A stretch of 31,120 nt of DNA from an uncultured Chloroflexota bacterium (GCA_937967325.1 CALBSQ010000239.1:1-31120), one strand, 5' to 3'; counted from the stretch's first letter, positions 23,616-31,120 are shown. The notes: a model not told the origin generated them from the letters alone. Program-made: numbers and translations.

Positions 23616-23804
23616 TCAACGCGAAAATAGGCGTACCAGCACGATCACCGTGCTCAGAAACAGCAATCCAATGATCAGCGTAAAGACGGTGACGGCAAAC
23701 TGCGGCGACCCCGGCTTGAGCAAAAGCAGCATGCCGAGGGCCGGGACTATGATGAACAGGCTCATCCGAAATGCGGCTTTGCCCATCTCGGGATCAATGT
23801 GCAT
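23616..23804 (-). CDS. Small membrane protein with two helices in the peptide ABC operon
   Basis: This 62-residue protein is not recognised. The ATG at 23804 has GGCAGGAG 8 bases upstream. Two hydrophobic helices are visible at about residues 14-29 (MSLFIIVPALGMLLLL) and 36-58 (FAVTVFTLIIGLLFLSTVIV), joined by KPGSPQ. The end LFSR is basic, which suggests both termini in the cytoplasm. It sits between the second ATPase gene (57 bp away) and the binding-protein gene (72 bp away) on the same strand, so it is probably cotranscribed. Small membrane partners of ABC importers exist in other systems. A role in stability or regulation here is only a guess. Confidence 0.7.
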   Translation of the reverse strand: MHIDPEMGKAAFRMSLFIIVPALGMLLLLKPGSPQFAVTVFTLIIGLLFLSTVIVLVRLFSR

Positions 23805-23861
23805 GCTGCTTGCTCCTGCCTTTCCTGTCCCCCATCGAGCGCCAAGTTGCCATCACCTTCG

Positions 23862-24881
23862 CTACGGCCCCTCCCCTCCTTTCGCAATGGCGACCATCCC
23901 ACTGGCCAGTTGGCGCGCGACAACGTGGCAGGCGACCGCGCGGTGGTCGCCTACCGGCAGGAATTCCGGACGCTCCAGGTCGCACAGGCCCTCGACGAAG
24001 AGTGGACACCTGGGATGAAACGTACAGCCGGACGGCAGATGCAGCAAGCTGGGGACTTCCATGCTGCGCAGCAGCGTCTTCTCCTTCTGCCGCGTGAGCT
24101 CGGGATCGGGCTCGGGAATGGCCGCCAGCAGCGCCCGGGTATAGGGGTGCAGCGGCTGGGCGATCAGCCCGAACGTCAGCGCCTGCTCGACCACGCGTCC
24201 CAGGTACATCACGGCCGTGACGCCACCCGACCCAAAGTACTTGGCGATGCCAAGGTCGTGGGTTATGAAGAGGAACGCCACGTCCAGCTCGTCGCGCAAG
24301 CGCAGCAGGGTGTTGAGCAGGCTAACGCGGATGGACGTGTCCACCATCGACACGGCCTCGTCGGCCACGATCAACCGCGGATTGAGCGTGAGCGCGCGGG
24401 CGATCGACACGCGCTGTCGCTGCCCCCCGCTGAGCTGATGGGGATACTTGTCCAGGAAATCTTCGGGCGGGGTGAGGTCCACTAGCGTCAGGATCTCGCG
24501 GATGCGCTGCAGCGTGCCGGCCCCGTAGGTCACGCGGTGCCGCTCCAGCGGCGCGGCCAGGGCATCTTTGACCCGATGGACCGGATTCAGGGAGGCATAG
24601 GGATCCTGATGCACGATCTGTACCGCGCGGCGGTAACGCGCGAATCCCTCCTTGGACTCGTTCCAGATATCCTTCCCCTCGAACAGGATACGGCCGGCGG
24701 TCGGCCGGCGCAGTCCCGCGATCATCTTGCCCAGCGTCGTCTTGCCACTGCCGCTCTCACCGACCAGGCAGACCACCTGGCCAGCCTCGATGGTGAGATT
24801 GACGTCCTGAAGTGCCTGGATCACGCCGCGGCGCGTCCGGAAGCTCTGGCCGGCGTGGTCGACTTCGAGCAGCGCGCTCAT
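23862..24881 (-). CDS. Peptide ABC transporter ATP-binding protein (DppF/OppF type)
   Basis: This cytoplasmic ATPase subunit powers import. The ATG at 24881 overlaps the stop of the first ATPase gene (ATGA). The longer frame to 25055 lies inside that gene and is rejected. It has 339 residues: Walker A GESGSGKTT (about 41-49), Q-loop region IVHQDPYASLNP, signature LSGGQRQRVSIARAL, and Walker B and D-loop region LIVADEAVSMVD, where Ala replaces the more usual Pro after Glu. The H-loop is FITHDLG. The C-terminal oligopeptide-type Cys motif GCTFHPRCPLFVEGLCD is present. It should form the heterodimer with the upstream ATPase. Confidence 0.94.
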   Translation of the reverse strand: MSALLEVDHAGQSFRTRRGVIQALQDVNLTIEAGQVVCLVGESGSGKTTLGKMIAGLRRPTAGRILFEGKDIWNESKEGFARYRRAVQIVHQDPYASLNPVHRVKDALAAPLERHRVTYGAGTLQRIREILTLVDLTPPEDFLDKYPHQLSGGQRQRVSIARALTLNPRLIVADEAVSMVDTSIRVSLLNTLLRLRDELDVAFLFITHDLGIAKYFGSGGVTAVMYLGRVVEQALTFGLIAQPLHPYTRALLAAIPEPDPELTRQKEKTLLRSMEVPSLLHLPSGCTFHPRCPLFVEGLCDLERPEFLPVGDHRAVACHVVARQLASGMVAIAKGGEGP

Positions 24882-25945
24882 TGGGCGGCTATCCGTCCGG
24901 CGAGACTCTTGGCCGGCGCCGGCTGCCGGCGGTCTCGGCGCACGTCTCGCCAGCGGATACAGGCGACCTGCTGCCGGTCGGAGACGGCCTCGTCCGGCAC
25001 ATCGTCCTCGCGGCAACGGTCGATGGCAAAGGAACAACGGGGATGGAATGGGCAACCGGTGGGCAGGGTACGCAGGTCCGGCGGCGATCCAGGAATCGAG
25101 ATGAGCTGTTCCTCACCACCCAGCACGGTGGGCACCGCGTCGAGCAGCGCGGCCGTGTACGGGTGAGCCGGCCGGTAGAAGATGTCGTCCACCGGGCCAA
25201 GCTCGACGATGCGCCCGGCGTACATCGTGGCGACGCGGTCGGCCAGCTCGGCGGCGAGAGACAGGTCGTGGGACACGAAGATCGTGGCGAAATGCAGCTG
25301 CTGCTTGAGCTGGCGCAGCACCTCGATGATGGCGCGCTGGGTGAGGATATCCAGGGCCGTGGTCGGCTCGTCGAGGATGAGGACTTCCGGCTGCAGCAGC
25401 AGGCTCATGGCAATGAGCACGCGCTGGCGCATGCCGCCGGAGAGCTCGTGGGGAAAGGACCGCAGCACCCGCTCCGGATCGAGTTGGACCATCTCCAGCA
25501 GCTCGGCGGCCCGCCGCTCGATCTCCCGCCCACGCCAGCGGTGGTGCGCTCGAACGGTATCGGCAAACTGGCTGCGGATAGTGAGCACCGGGTTGAGGGA
25601 GTTCTGCGCTCCTTGAAACACCATCGCGCACTCTTCCCACCGGAAGTGGCGGAGATGCTGGTCCGAAAACGCCAGCACGTCTTGCGGCTTGCCACCCTGG
25701 TAGTAGGCAATGCTCCCCTTGGCGATTCGCGCTGCACGGGGCAACAGCCTGACCAGCGCCAGACCCAATGTCGTCTTGCCCGAGCCGCTCTCACCGATCA
25801 GCGCCAGGCTCTCGCCCCTGTGTAGGTCAAAGGTGGCGCCGCGCACCGCGCGAAAGGTGCCGCGATCCGTCGCGTACTCGATGGAGAGATCCCGCACGGA
25901 CAGGATAATGTCAGGACCGGAATTCCGGATGATCACGGCACTCAC
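24878..25945 (-). CDS. Peptide ABC transporter ATP-binding protein (DppD/OppD type)
   Basis: This is the partner ATPase of the importer. The GTG at 25945 overlaps the stop of the permease gene by four bases (GTGA), which implies coupled translation. Of 355 residues, Walker A GESGSGKTT is at about 51-59. The Q-loop region is MVFQGAQNSLNP, the signature LSGGMRQRVLIAMSL, Walker B LILDEPTTALD and the H-loop FVSHDLSLAAELAD. The C-terminal Cys motif GCPFHPRCSFAIDRC is typical of oligopeptide-type ATPases. All catalytic motifs are intact, so the peptide importer looks complete, in contrast with the carbohydrate operon. Confidence 0.95.
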   Translation of the reverse strand: MSAVIIRNSGPDIILSVRDLSIEYATDRGTFRAVRGATFDLHRGESLALIGESGSGKTTLGLALVRLLPRAARIAKGSIAYYQGGKPQDVLAFSDQHLRHFRWEECAMVFQGAQNSLNPVLTIRSQFADTVRAHHRWRGREIERRAAELLEMVQLDPERVLRSFPHELSGGMRQRVLIAMSLLLQPEVLILDEPTTALDILTQRAIIEVLRQLKQQLHFATIFVSHDLSLAAELADRVATMYAGRIVELGPVDDIFYRPAHPYTAALLDAVPTVLGGEEQLISIPGSPPDLRTLPTGCPFHPRCSFAIDRCREDDVPDEAVSDRQQVACIRWRDVRRDRRQPAPAKSLAGRIAAQ

Positions 25946-26853
25946 CCCGCCTTACGCAGACGCGGGTTGAAGGCTTCCTCCAGCGAGCGCGTCATAGTGA
26001 CCATCGTCAGTTGCAGCACAGAAATGGCCACGATCGGCGCCATGATGTACCAGAAGCTGTTCTTGTAGAAGATGGCCCCGCGATACCAGGCCAAGTTGAG
26101 CATGATGCCCCAGTTATCCCCGGCCAGGGGCGCGAAGCCGAGTAGGTAGAGGCCGACCTGAGCGTAAATGGCATTGGTCATCGAGAGGACAAAGTACATC
26201 GCCAGATAGGCGCGCATGTTCGGTAAGATCTCGCGGAACATAATGTGCGGCGTGCCCAGGTCCAGCGACCGCGCCGCCTCCACATAGTCACGTTCCTTCA
26301 GCGACAGCACCTGGCCACGCACCGCCAGTAACAGCGTGGGCCAGCCAAAGGCGGCGATCAGCAATGCCAGGAGGATAGGGCTGTTCAGGCGAAGGTAAGC
26401 CGCCAGAACCACCAGCAGCGGGAAACTCGGGATGGTCAGCACGACATCGGCCAGACCGGTAATGATCGTGTTGACCCAGCCGCCCACGTAGGCCGCCAGC
26501 GCCCCGAAGACGACAGAGATGAAGGTCGACGCCGCCGCCGCCACGAGACCCACCAGGATCACCGTTTGGCCACCACGCAGCACCTGCGAAAAGACGTCAG
26601 CGCCCTGGAAGTCGGTGCCGAGCAGGTGCGCGGCCGAGGGCGAGGCATAGATGTTCGCATAGTCAGGCGATGGCTCCTGTACCACCAGCGGCGCGCCGAA
26701 GCTGATGATGACTATGACCGCCAGCACCCAGGCCGCCACTAACCCTACCTTGTTATAGGAGAGCACCGACAACGTCGAGCGGATACCGTCGGTCGCCTGC
26801 CGCCAAAGCCGGCGGACCGGCTGCTCACGTGTCGCGGTCAGCGTCGCCGCCAT
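25942..26853 (-). CDS. Peptide ABC transporter permease (DppC/OppC type)
   Basis: This is an inner-membrane subunit of the importer. The ATG at 26853 has GGAGG 8 bases upstream and lies just after the stop of the DppB-type gene. A longer frame to 26934 is inside that gene. The 303-residue product has a basic N-terminal region and a first helix (LVAAWVLAVIVIISFGAPLV). The family motif HLLGTDFQGADVFSQVLRGG follows, then a membrane core and the ATPase-contact loop EAARSLDLGTPHIMFREILP. About six membrane helices are visible. It overlaps the following ATPase gene by four bases. Confidence 0.94.
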   Translation of the reverse strand: MAATLTATREQPVRRLWRQATDGIRSTLSVLSYNKVGLVAAWVLAVIVIISFGAPLVVQEPSPDYANIYASPSAAHLLGTDFQGADVFSQVLRGGQTVILVGLVAAAASTFISVVFGALAAYVGGWVNTIITGLADVVLTIPSFPLLVVLAAYLRLNSPILLALLIAAFGWPTLLLAVRGQVLSLKERDYVEAARSLDLGTPHIMFREILPNMRAYLAMYFVLSMTNAIYAQVGLYLLGFAPLAGDNWGIMLNLAWYRGAIFYKNSFWYIMAPIVAISVLQLTMVTMTRSLEEAFNPRLRKAG

Positions 26854-26857
26854 GCCA

Positions 26858-27946
26858 TTAGCCTCCGCTCCCGCTCTGAATGCGCACGCGCGGGTCGATC
26901 TTGCCATACAGCAGGTCGGCCAGCAAGTTAGCAACGATAACTGAGACGATAATGACCAGGAAGATGCCTTGCATCACCGTGTAATCGCGCTGGGCGATGG
27001 CGCTGTTCAAGAGATAGCCAATGCCCTGGTACACGAACAGCGTCTCGATCAGGATCGACCCGCCCACCACGAACCCGGCGGAGATGGCCAGTTGGGTCAC
27101 CAACGGGATGATGGCATTACGACCGACGTACGCGGTCATGATGCGCCAGTCACCCAGGCCGCGGGCGCGGGCGACCGTGACGTAATCCTCACCCAGGGTC
27201 GCGGTGGTGCTGCTCTTCATGGTCAGCATCCACGAGCCGATGGTGGTCAGCACATAGGTGGCGATCGGCAAGGAGGCGTGGCGAAGCGCGTCTAGAAAGA
27301 AGTACACGTTGACGCCGGGGACAACTCCCGGCGAGAAGGAGCCGCGCATCGAGGCGATGTTGATGACATTGAGCTGGATGCCCAGCACCAGGATGAGCAG
27401 GATACCCAGCACGTAGTTGGGGATGGAATGGAAGACCGAGCCCATAAAGGACAGCACGTGATCCAGGGCCGACTCGCGCCGATAGGCCATCAGCATGCCG
27501 AGCGTGACGCCCAGTATGAAGCTGATGAACAAGGCCAGCCCAACCGAGAAGAGTGTCCAGGGTAGGTACGCCAAAAGGACCGACGCAACTGATGTCCCCG
27601 GGGAGAGCAGCGAGTTGCCCAGGTGGCCGCGCAGCAGCTGGCCCAGATACTGCGCATACTGTTGCAACATCGGTGCGTCAACGTTTACCCCGAACAGCGC
27701 GGCCGCTTGCTGCTTGGCATCGTTATAGGGAATGCCGTACAAGCTGATGAGGTTGTAGATGTAAACCTCCACCGGGCTGCCGGGCATGAGGTGGATCACC
27801 ACGAAGCTGATCGTGACGACCAAATAGACGGTGACCAGCGCTTTGACCAGGCGGCCGACGTAGTAGTTGCGGAATACACGAGACAGGAACGAAGGCGCGC
27901 GCGCCTGGGGCGCGGCCAGCGCTCCTGGGATCGCCACCGTGCTCAT
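26858..27946 (-). CDS. Peptide ABC transporter permease (DppB/OppB type)
   Basis: This is the first gene of the peptide importer operon. The ATG at 27946 has GAGGGA upstream. The 362-residue product has a first helix at about residues 37-55 (VTVYLVVTISFVVIHLMPGS), which includes the family end motif HLMPGSPVE. A periplasmic segment with GQLLRGHLGNSLLSPGTSV follows. The ATPase-contact loop RARGLGDWRIMTAYVGRNAI lies in the second half, and about six helices are visible. A sigma-70-type promoter at 28041-28069 is about 95 bases upstream. The protein is full length with no odd features. Confidence 0.95.
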   Translation of the reverse strand: MSTVAIPGALAAPQARAPSFLSRVFRNYYVGRLVKALVTVYLVVTISFVVIHLMPGSPVEVYIYNLISLYGIPYNDAKQQAAALFGVNVDAPMLQQYAQYLGQLLRGHLGNSLLSPGTSVASVLLAYLPWTLFSVGLALFISFILGVTLGMLMAYRRESALDHVLSFMGSVFHSIPNYVLGILLILVLGIQLNVINIASMRGSFSPGVVPGVNVYFFLDALRHASLPIATYVLTTIGSWMLTMKSSTTATLGEDYVTVARARGLGDWRIMTAYVGRNAIIPLVTQLAISAGFVVGGSILIETLFVYQGIGYLLNSAIAQRDYTVMQGIFLVIIVSVIVANLLADLLYGKIDPRVRIQSGSGG

Positions 27947-28034
27947 CAGTATCTATCCCTCGCTTGTTGATATGCCGCGGCGTTCTGGGACAGGAAGGAA
28001 GCGCTCTCGGCCATGCGGCGTCGGATGGCCCGCT

Positions 28035-28069
28035 AGTTCGAGTGTAAGTCCGGTCAAGCGAACTGTCAA
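28035..28069 (-). promoter_or_regulatory. Promoter of the peptide ABC operon with AGTTCG half-sites
   Basis: On the minus strand TTGACA (28069-28064) and TACACT (28046-28041) have a 17-bp spacer. The expected start is near 28034. AGTTCG (28035-28040) and CGAACT (28059-28064) form a spaced inverted repeat that frames the promoter. The same half-site makes up the palindrome at 3235-3253. A shared regulator is inference. Confidence 0.5.
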
Positions 28070-28125
28070 TCAAGGGGCCAATTCGGGGTGTGCCACGCCG
28101 TTTCGTGGCCAGCCACCGCTAATGA

Positions 28126-28233
28126 CGGAGCGCGGGCGTCCCGCCCGCCCGGTAGCTACCGGTGGAGTGGCATCGGATGAACGTGTGTGGCGCCGGCCAC
28201 AGGGCACCGGGCGGGCGGGACGCCCGCGCTCCG
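28126..28233. repeat. 28-bp perfect inverted repeat, very GC-rich
   Basis: Left arm 28126-28153 (CGGAGCGCGGGCGTCCCGCC and on) and right arm 28206-28233 are exact reverse complements around a 52-bp centre. The space from 27947 to 28302 holds this element and the peptide operon promoter. I see no gene in it. It is probably a dispersed non-coding element that separates the peptide operon from the 3' end of the anti-sigma gene. Confidence 0.8.
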
Positions 28234-28302
28234 GTAGCGTCTCCTCGGTCGGTCTACAGGCCCATTCGATCGAAACCGCCGACGCAAACACGGACGAAGC
28301 CG

Positions 28303-29994
28303 TCACTCCCCGCCGTAGGCATCCGCCCAGGCAAAAATGCCGCGGTAGCTGACGAGGCCGGAGGCGCCGAAGGATTGCTTCGGCAGGTCATTCATACTCA
28401 CCAACCCGTCGACGATTCGGTGAGCCCCTTGACCATCGCGGGAGACCACCCAGAGCTCGGCGTGCTCGGCGACTTGGTGTACGTACAGCAGCTCGCCGCC
28501 GTCGCGCGACCATTCGGGGAACTGGTCCAGGGGGCCGGGAGTCACCGGGCGACGGGCGCTGCCGTCGGGCGCGGTCACCCAGATCTGACGGCCAGACGCG
28601 GCGTCCGCGCCGTGCGGATCGACGACGCTGCTGGCGTAGGCGATGGACTTGCCGTCCGGCGACCAGGCTACGTCGCCGTCCGACCGGCCAGGATCGCGGA
28701 GCACTCTGGGAGAGCCGGATGGCGCCACCGGCACGATGACAAGCTGACCGGTCCGCGCGGCGCCGGTCGCCTCGACCATCGAGGCGACCGCCGCCAGCGC
28801 GTGACCGTCGGGCGCCCAGGACACGAAGTCGCGGTAGGTATAGACCGAAGGGAGCACGGTCTGGGCGGCGCCGCCCATGGGCCAGATCGCCATGGGGAGC
28901 CGGGTCGGACTTTGCAGCGGCGCGGGACTCCACCAGACGGTGAGCGTCCTGCCGACCGGCGCCCAGCTTCCCAGCACGGGTACGGAGTCCGTCGACCGGA
29001 CGGTAGAAGCTGCCGACTCTCCAGACGTGGCAGGAGCCGATGACACCGCGACCGCCGGCAAGGCCGTAATCACCCCACCGCGGGTCACCAACCAGAGCGA
29101 TTGCGGGGCCGGGCCTACCCCTCGGCGCTCGACGGCCAGCTCATTGCCGTCGGGCGACCAGGTGAGGTTGGTGATCTGGCCGCCGCCGGCAAGCAACGGG
29201 CGCGGCGATCCGCCGCGCGGTTGCACCAGCCACAAGCTGCCGTCGTGCCGCGCGACCACCAGCTCGTCCGCCGCCGGCGACCAGCGGGCGAGGCCGGAGG
29301 AGGCCGGCTCGGGCAAGGGTTCCGCCTCCTGCCCGCCCCATTGCCGCAGCCAGAGCTTGCCGGTTGCTCCGGTCGTCTCGTAGAGCAACCAGCGGCGCGT
29401 CGACGACCAGCGTGGGGCGATCACCGGACCACTCTGGGTGAGCTGCACGTCACCGCTTGCCTGGTGCAGCCAAAGGTCGCCGGATCGAACGAAGGCAAGG
29501 TCGTCGGTAGCCGCCGGCGCCGGCGTAGCCGGTGTGGCGGTCGCAAGGGAGACGACTGGCGCGGCCGGCGTTGCGATAGCGGCGACGGGCGTGGCCGCGA
29601 CCGCCTGGGCGAGTGGCGTGGCTGTCGCGGCAGCCACGGCCGGCGCCACCGCGGCGCGCGAAAAGGAGCCCTGCCGGCCGATCGTCAACTGCACCAAGAA
29701 GATCGCCGCCAGACACACGGCCGCCCCCAGGACAGCGGCTGCCCGGCCGCCCGATCGTGGCGGGCCGAGTACCGGAACCGGAATCGGCGGTCGCGCCCGA
29801 CGGCCATAGGCGGCCCCGAGTCGCGCGATTGAGCGGTTGGCCTGTGTTGACAGGGTCCGCCACTCCTCGACGCGGTTGCGGCAGCGCTCGCACGTGGCGA
29901 GGTGTGCTTCAATTCGCTCGTGCTCATCCGCTGTGGCTTCGCCGTCGGCATAGGCCATCAGTTGCAGATCAAGCCCGTCGCAGGGCCCGGCCAT
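28303..29994 (-). CDS. Transmembrane anti-sigma factor with zinc finger and extracellular beta-propeller
   Basis: It should hold the neighbouring ECF sigma factor inactive at the membrane. The ATG at 29994 lies 4 bp after the sigma stop, with only a weak ribosome site, which suggests coupled translation. Of 563 residues, the N-terminal zinc-binding anti-sigma domain has His31-x3-Cys35-x2-Cys38 (HLATCERC). A single membrane helix spans about 85-105 (AAAVLGAAVCLAAIFLVQLT). An Ala/Thr/Pro linker covers about 110-163. The rest is a TolB/WD40-like propeller with repeated blades: WSPDGNELAV, WAPDGHALAA, WSPDGKSIAY and WSRDGGELLY. The N-terminus is probably in the cytoplasm and the propeller outside, where it may sense a ligand or interact with the envelope. 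Confidence 0.88.
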   Translation of the reverse strand: MAGPCDGLDLQLMAYADGEATADEHERIEAHLATCERCRNRVEEWRTLSTQANRSIARLGAAYGRRARPPIPVPVLGPPRSGGRAAAVLGAAVCLAAIFLVQLTIGRQGSFSRAAVAPAVAAATATPLAQAVAATPVAAIATPAAPVVSLATATPATPAPAATDDLAFVRSGDLWLHQASGDVQLTQSGPVIAPRWSSTRRWLLYETTGATGKLWLRQWGGQEAEPLPEPASSGLARWSPAADELVVARHDGSLWLVQPRGGSPRPLLAGGGQITNLTWSPDGNELAVERRGVGPAPQSLWLVTRGGVITALPAVAVSSAPATSGESAASTVRSTDSVPVLGSWAPVGRTLTVWWSPAPLQSPTRLPMAIWPMGGAAQTVLPSVYTYRDFVSWAPDGHALAAVASMVEATGAARTGQLVIVPVAPSGSPRVLRDPGRSDGDVAWSPDGKSIAYASSVVDPHGADAASGRQIWVTAPDGSARRPVTPGPLDQFPEWSRDGGELLYVHQVAEHAELWVVSRDGQGAHRIVDGLVSMNDLPKQSFGASGLVSYRGIFAWADAYGGE

Positions 29995-29998
29995 ACCC

Positions 29999-30586
29999 TT
30001 ACGGTTCCGCGGTGCTCACGGCGCAGGCGGCCGCGCCGATCCGGCCGCCGCCCTGATCCGCGGTTTCCTCGGCATAGGCAGCCCGAAAGGCCAAGCGAGC
30101 GCGGTACAGACGTTGCTTTACGGCGGCCAGCGTACAGCTCAAGACGTGGGCGAGCTCAACGTAGGACAGTCCCTCGGCGTGCGCCAGCAGGCAGACCACC
30201 TGATCGTGCGGCAAGCGAGCGAGCGACCGCGCGGCGGCGTCGTCGACCGCCACATCATCGGAGAGATCGGACCGGCCGGCGCGGTCGTGCAACTGGACAT
30301 CGAACGGAACCCATGCCACCATCCGTCTTCGCCGGAGCGCACTGATCGCCTTATTCGTGGCGATCCGGTACAGCCAGGAGGCGAGCTGCGACTCGTCCAG
30401 CAGCGCGGACAGGCCGCTGTAGGCGGATGCGAACGTTTCTTGGCAGAGGTCCTCCGCCAACGCCTGATCACGCACCATGCCCAGCAAGAACCGGCCGATC
30501 GGCGCCTCGTAGGTCCGAAAGATGGCCTCAAAGGAGAGATGGCACCCCTTACGCGCCTGCCGCACCAGTGCAATATCCACGCCCAT
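29999..30586 (-). CDS. ECF-type RNA polymerase sigma factor
   Basis: This is an alternative sigma factor of the sigma-70 family with only regions 2 and 4. The ATG at 30586 (195 residues, MGVDIALVRQARKG) has GGAG 9 bases upstream and matches usual ECF N-termini. An in-frame ATG at 30604 is also possible but lacks a ribosome site. Region 2 runs about 20-85 (FEAIFRTYEAPIGRFLLGMV, then DLCQETFASAYSGL), and SWLYRIATNKAISALRRRR lies near its end. Region 4 is about 120-170 (ARLPHDQVVCLLAHAEGLSY, then LAAVKQRLYRARLAFR). It is followed by its likely anti-sigma gene. An ECF-like promoter at 30635-30661 suggests self-activation. Confidence 0.93.
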   Translation of the reverse strand: MGVDIALVRQARKGCHLSFEAIFRTYEAPIGRFLLGMVRDQALAEDLCQETFASAYSGLSALLDESQLASWLYRIATNKAISALRRRRMVAWVPFDVQLHDRAGRSDLSDDVAVDDAAARSLARLPHDQVVCLLAHAEGLSYVELAHVLSCTLAAVKQRLYRARLAFRAAYAEETADQGGGRIGAAACAVSTAEP

Positions 30587-30634
30587 TACCCATCGCTCCG
30601 CCATGCGCTAAGACGCACACCGCCTTGATCATTG

Positions 30635-30661
30635 AGACGCATGGGAGGCCACCAGAGTTCC
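30635..30661 (-). promoter_or_regulatory. ECF-type promoter (GGAAC ... CGTCT) before the sigma gene
   Basis: On the minus strand GGAAC (30661-30657) and CGTCT (30639-30635) are separated by 17 bp. GGAAC with a CGTC-type -10 at this spacing is the common pattern of autoregulated ECF promoters. The expected start near 30628 lies about 25-40 bases before the possible ATG codons. Confidence 0.6.
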
Positions 30662-30675
30662 GGTCAACGTCAAAT

Positions 30676-30942
30676 CTAGCGCTCGTTCGCCGCTTGTCGC
30701 TCCAGCCGCTTCAGCTCCGACGCATGCTCCTGCATGTACTCCCGCAAGGCATCGGCGCTGTCCAGCAAGGAGGTCCACTGTTCCACGTACAAGGTCACTG
30801 GGAACCGCCCCAATCCATAGACGGACACCCCGCCCTTCTCCGACACTTTGAACCGAAGACTTCGCTGCGCTGCGCTCCGCAACTTGGCATTCTCGGCGCG
30901 CAAGCGCTCCAGCTCGCGCTGGGTCTCATCCTGGTCGACCAC
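30676..30942 (-). CDS. Small conserved-type protein, 88 residues, N-terminal coiled coil
   Basis: I recognise the pattern KVSEKGGVSVYGLGRFPVTL as that of a small uncharacterised protein seen in several GC-rich bacterial groups (recollection, not searched). No function is known to me. The GTG at 30942 has a strong GGGAGGTGAC site. Residues about 5-28 (ETQRELERLRAENAKLRSAA) form a probable coiled coil. The middle (30-52) is a conserved beta-rich segment with a YGLGRFPV core. The end (55-88) is helical and charged. There is no signal or membrane helix. It lies upstream of the ECF gene on the same strand, but the separate ECF promoter suggests an independent unit. Confidence 0.8.
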   Translation of the reverse strand: MVDQDETQRELERLRAENAKLRSAAQRSLRFKVSEKGGVSVYGLGRFPVTLYVEQWTSLLDSADALREYMQEHASELKRLERQAANER

Positions 30943-31010
30943 GTCACCTCCCTCAGGCGCAACTGCTAGGTTGCAGCGTACCGCATGTTGACGGGGGCCC
31001 GGTTGACCTC

Positions 31011-31083
31011 ACCCCCGGCCCCTCTCCCGCTCGGCGGGCGAGGGGAGAACCTCTCTCCAACCTCTCCCCTGCGAGGGGAGAGG
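31011..31083. repeat. GC-rich repeat with hairpins at the window end
   Basis: ACCCCCGGCCCCTCTCC (31011-31027) is repeated in reverse complement at 15871-15887. After it lies CCTCTCCCCT-GCG-AGGGGAGAGG (31061-31083), a perfect 10-bp stem with a 3-base loop. The stretch from 30943 to 31120 holds no gene that I can support. Confidence 0.65.
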
Positions 31084-31120
31084 CTTGGCCGGCGCGGTTG
31101 GCGGCGCCATCTCGCTCCAG

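Noticed and set aside
1..31120. CRISPR array, tRNA or rRNA genes, or transposase genes
   Set aside because: No regularly spaced direct repeats, tRNA-like folds, rRNA segments or transposase motifs were seen. The repeats are inverted and non-coding.

Overview
The window is GC-rich bacterial DNA, dense with genes, and most likely comes from a member of the Chloroflexota (Thermomicrobia or a related lineage). This assignment is an inference. It rests on Ser/Ala-rich linkers behind twin-arginine-like lipoprotein signals, a sigma-54 with a Cys4 insert, an ECF anti-sigma factor joined to a beta-propeller, and many long palindromic intergenic repeats. No rRNA, tRNA, CRISPR array, transposase or phage gene was seen.

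Left part (1-8051, mainly + strand): the 3' part of a gamma-glutamyltransferase gene, a multi-hairpin repeat and a 79-residue unknown ORF come first. Next is an IclR-type regulator on the - strand that is split by one in-frame TAG. Divergent from it is a carbohydrate ABC importer (lipoprotein, two permeases, no ATPase) followed by a DegT-type aminotransferase. The iclR/ABC intergenic region holds three sigma-70-like promoters with 17-bp spacers. Palindromes lie at the expected start of both ABC promoters.

Middle part (8063-15086, - strand): a GntR/FadR-type regulator heads a catabolic cluster of two Gfo/Idh/MocA oxidoreductases, a VOC protein, a second carbohydrate-binding lipoprotein without permeases, a D-threonine-aldolase/D-serine-dehydratase-like PLP enzyme and an FAA-family hydrolase. 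The promoters of the regulator and of the first oxidoreductase have the same architecture and share a 15-bp element overlapping the -10 region, which suggests autoregulation plus pathway control. This cluster runs head-on into the first one, with only 11 bp between the two stop codons. One set of permeases may therefore serve two binding proteins, with an ATPase encoded elsewhere.

Right part (15291-31120): a PRC-barrel protein, a DUF255 thioredoxin-like protein, an FGGY sugar kinase, RpoN (sigma-54) with a Cys4 insert, a complete peptide-type ABC importer (two permeases, two ATPases, a small two-helix membrane protein and a binding protein), an ECF sigma factor with a propeller-bearing anti-sigma partner, and a small conserved-looking 88-residue protein. 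Intergenic spaces carry perfect or near-perfect inverted repeats of several unrelated families (1602-1804, 2051-2082, 6707-6852, 15853-15879, 19711-19808, 21423-21486, 28126-28233, 31011-31083). At least two of them form the 3' end of a coding region.

Main points for a second look: the paired FadR-type operator-promoters, the stop-interrupted IclR gene beside its likely operators, the ECF/anti-sigma pair with a matching ECF promoter, the Cys4 insert in RpoN, and the repeat families.
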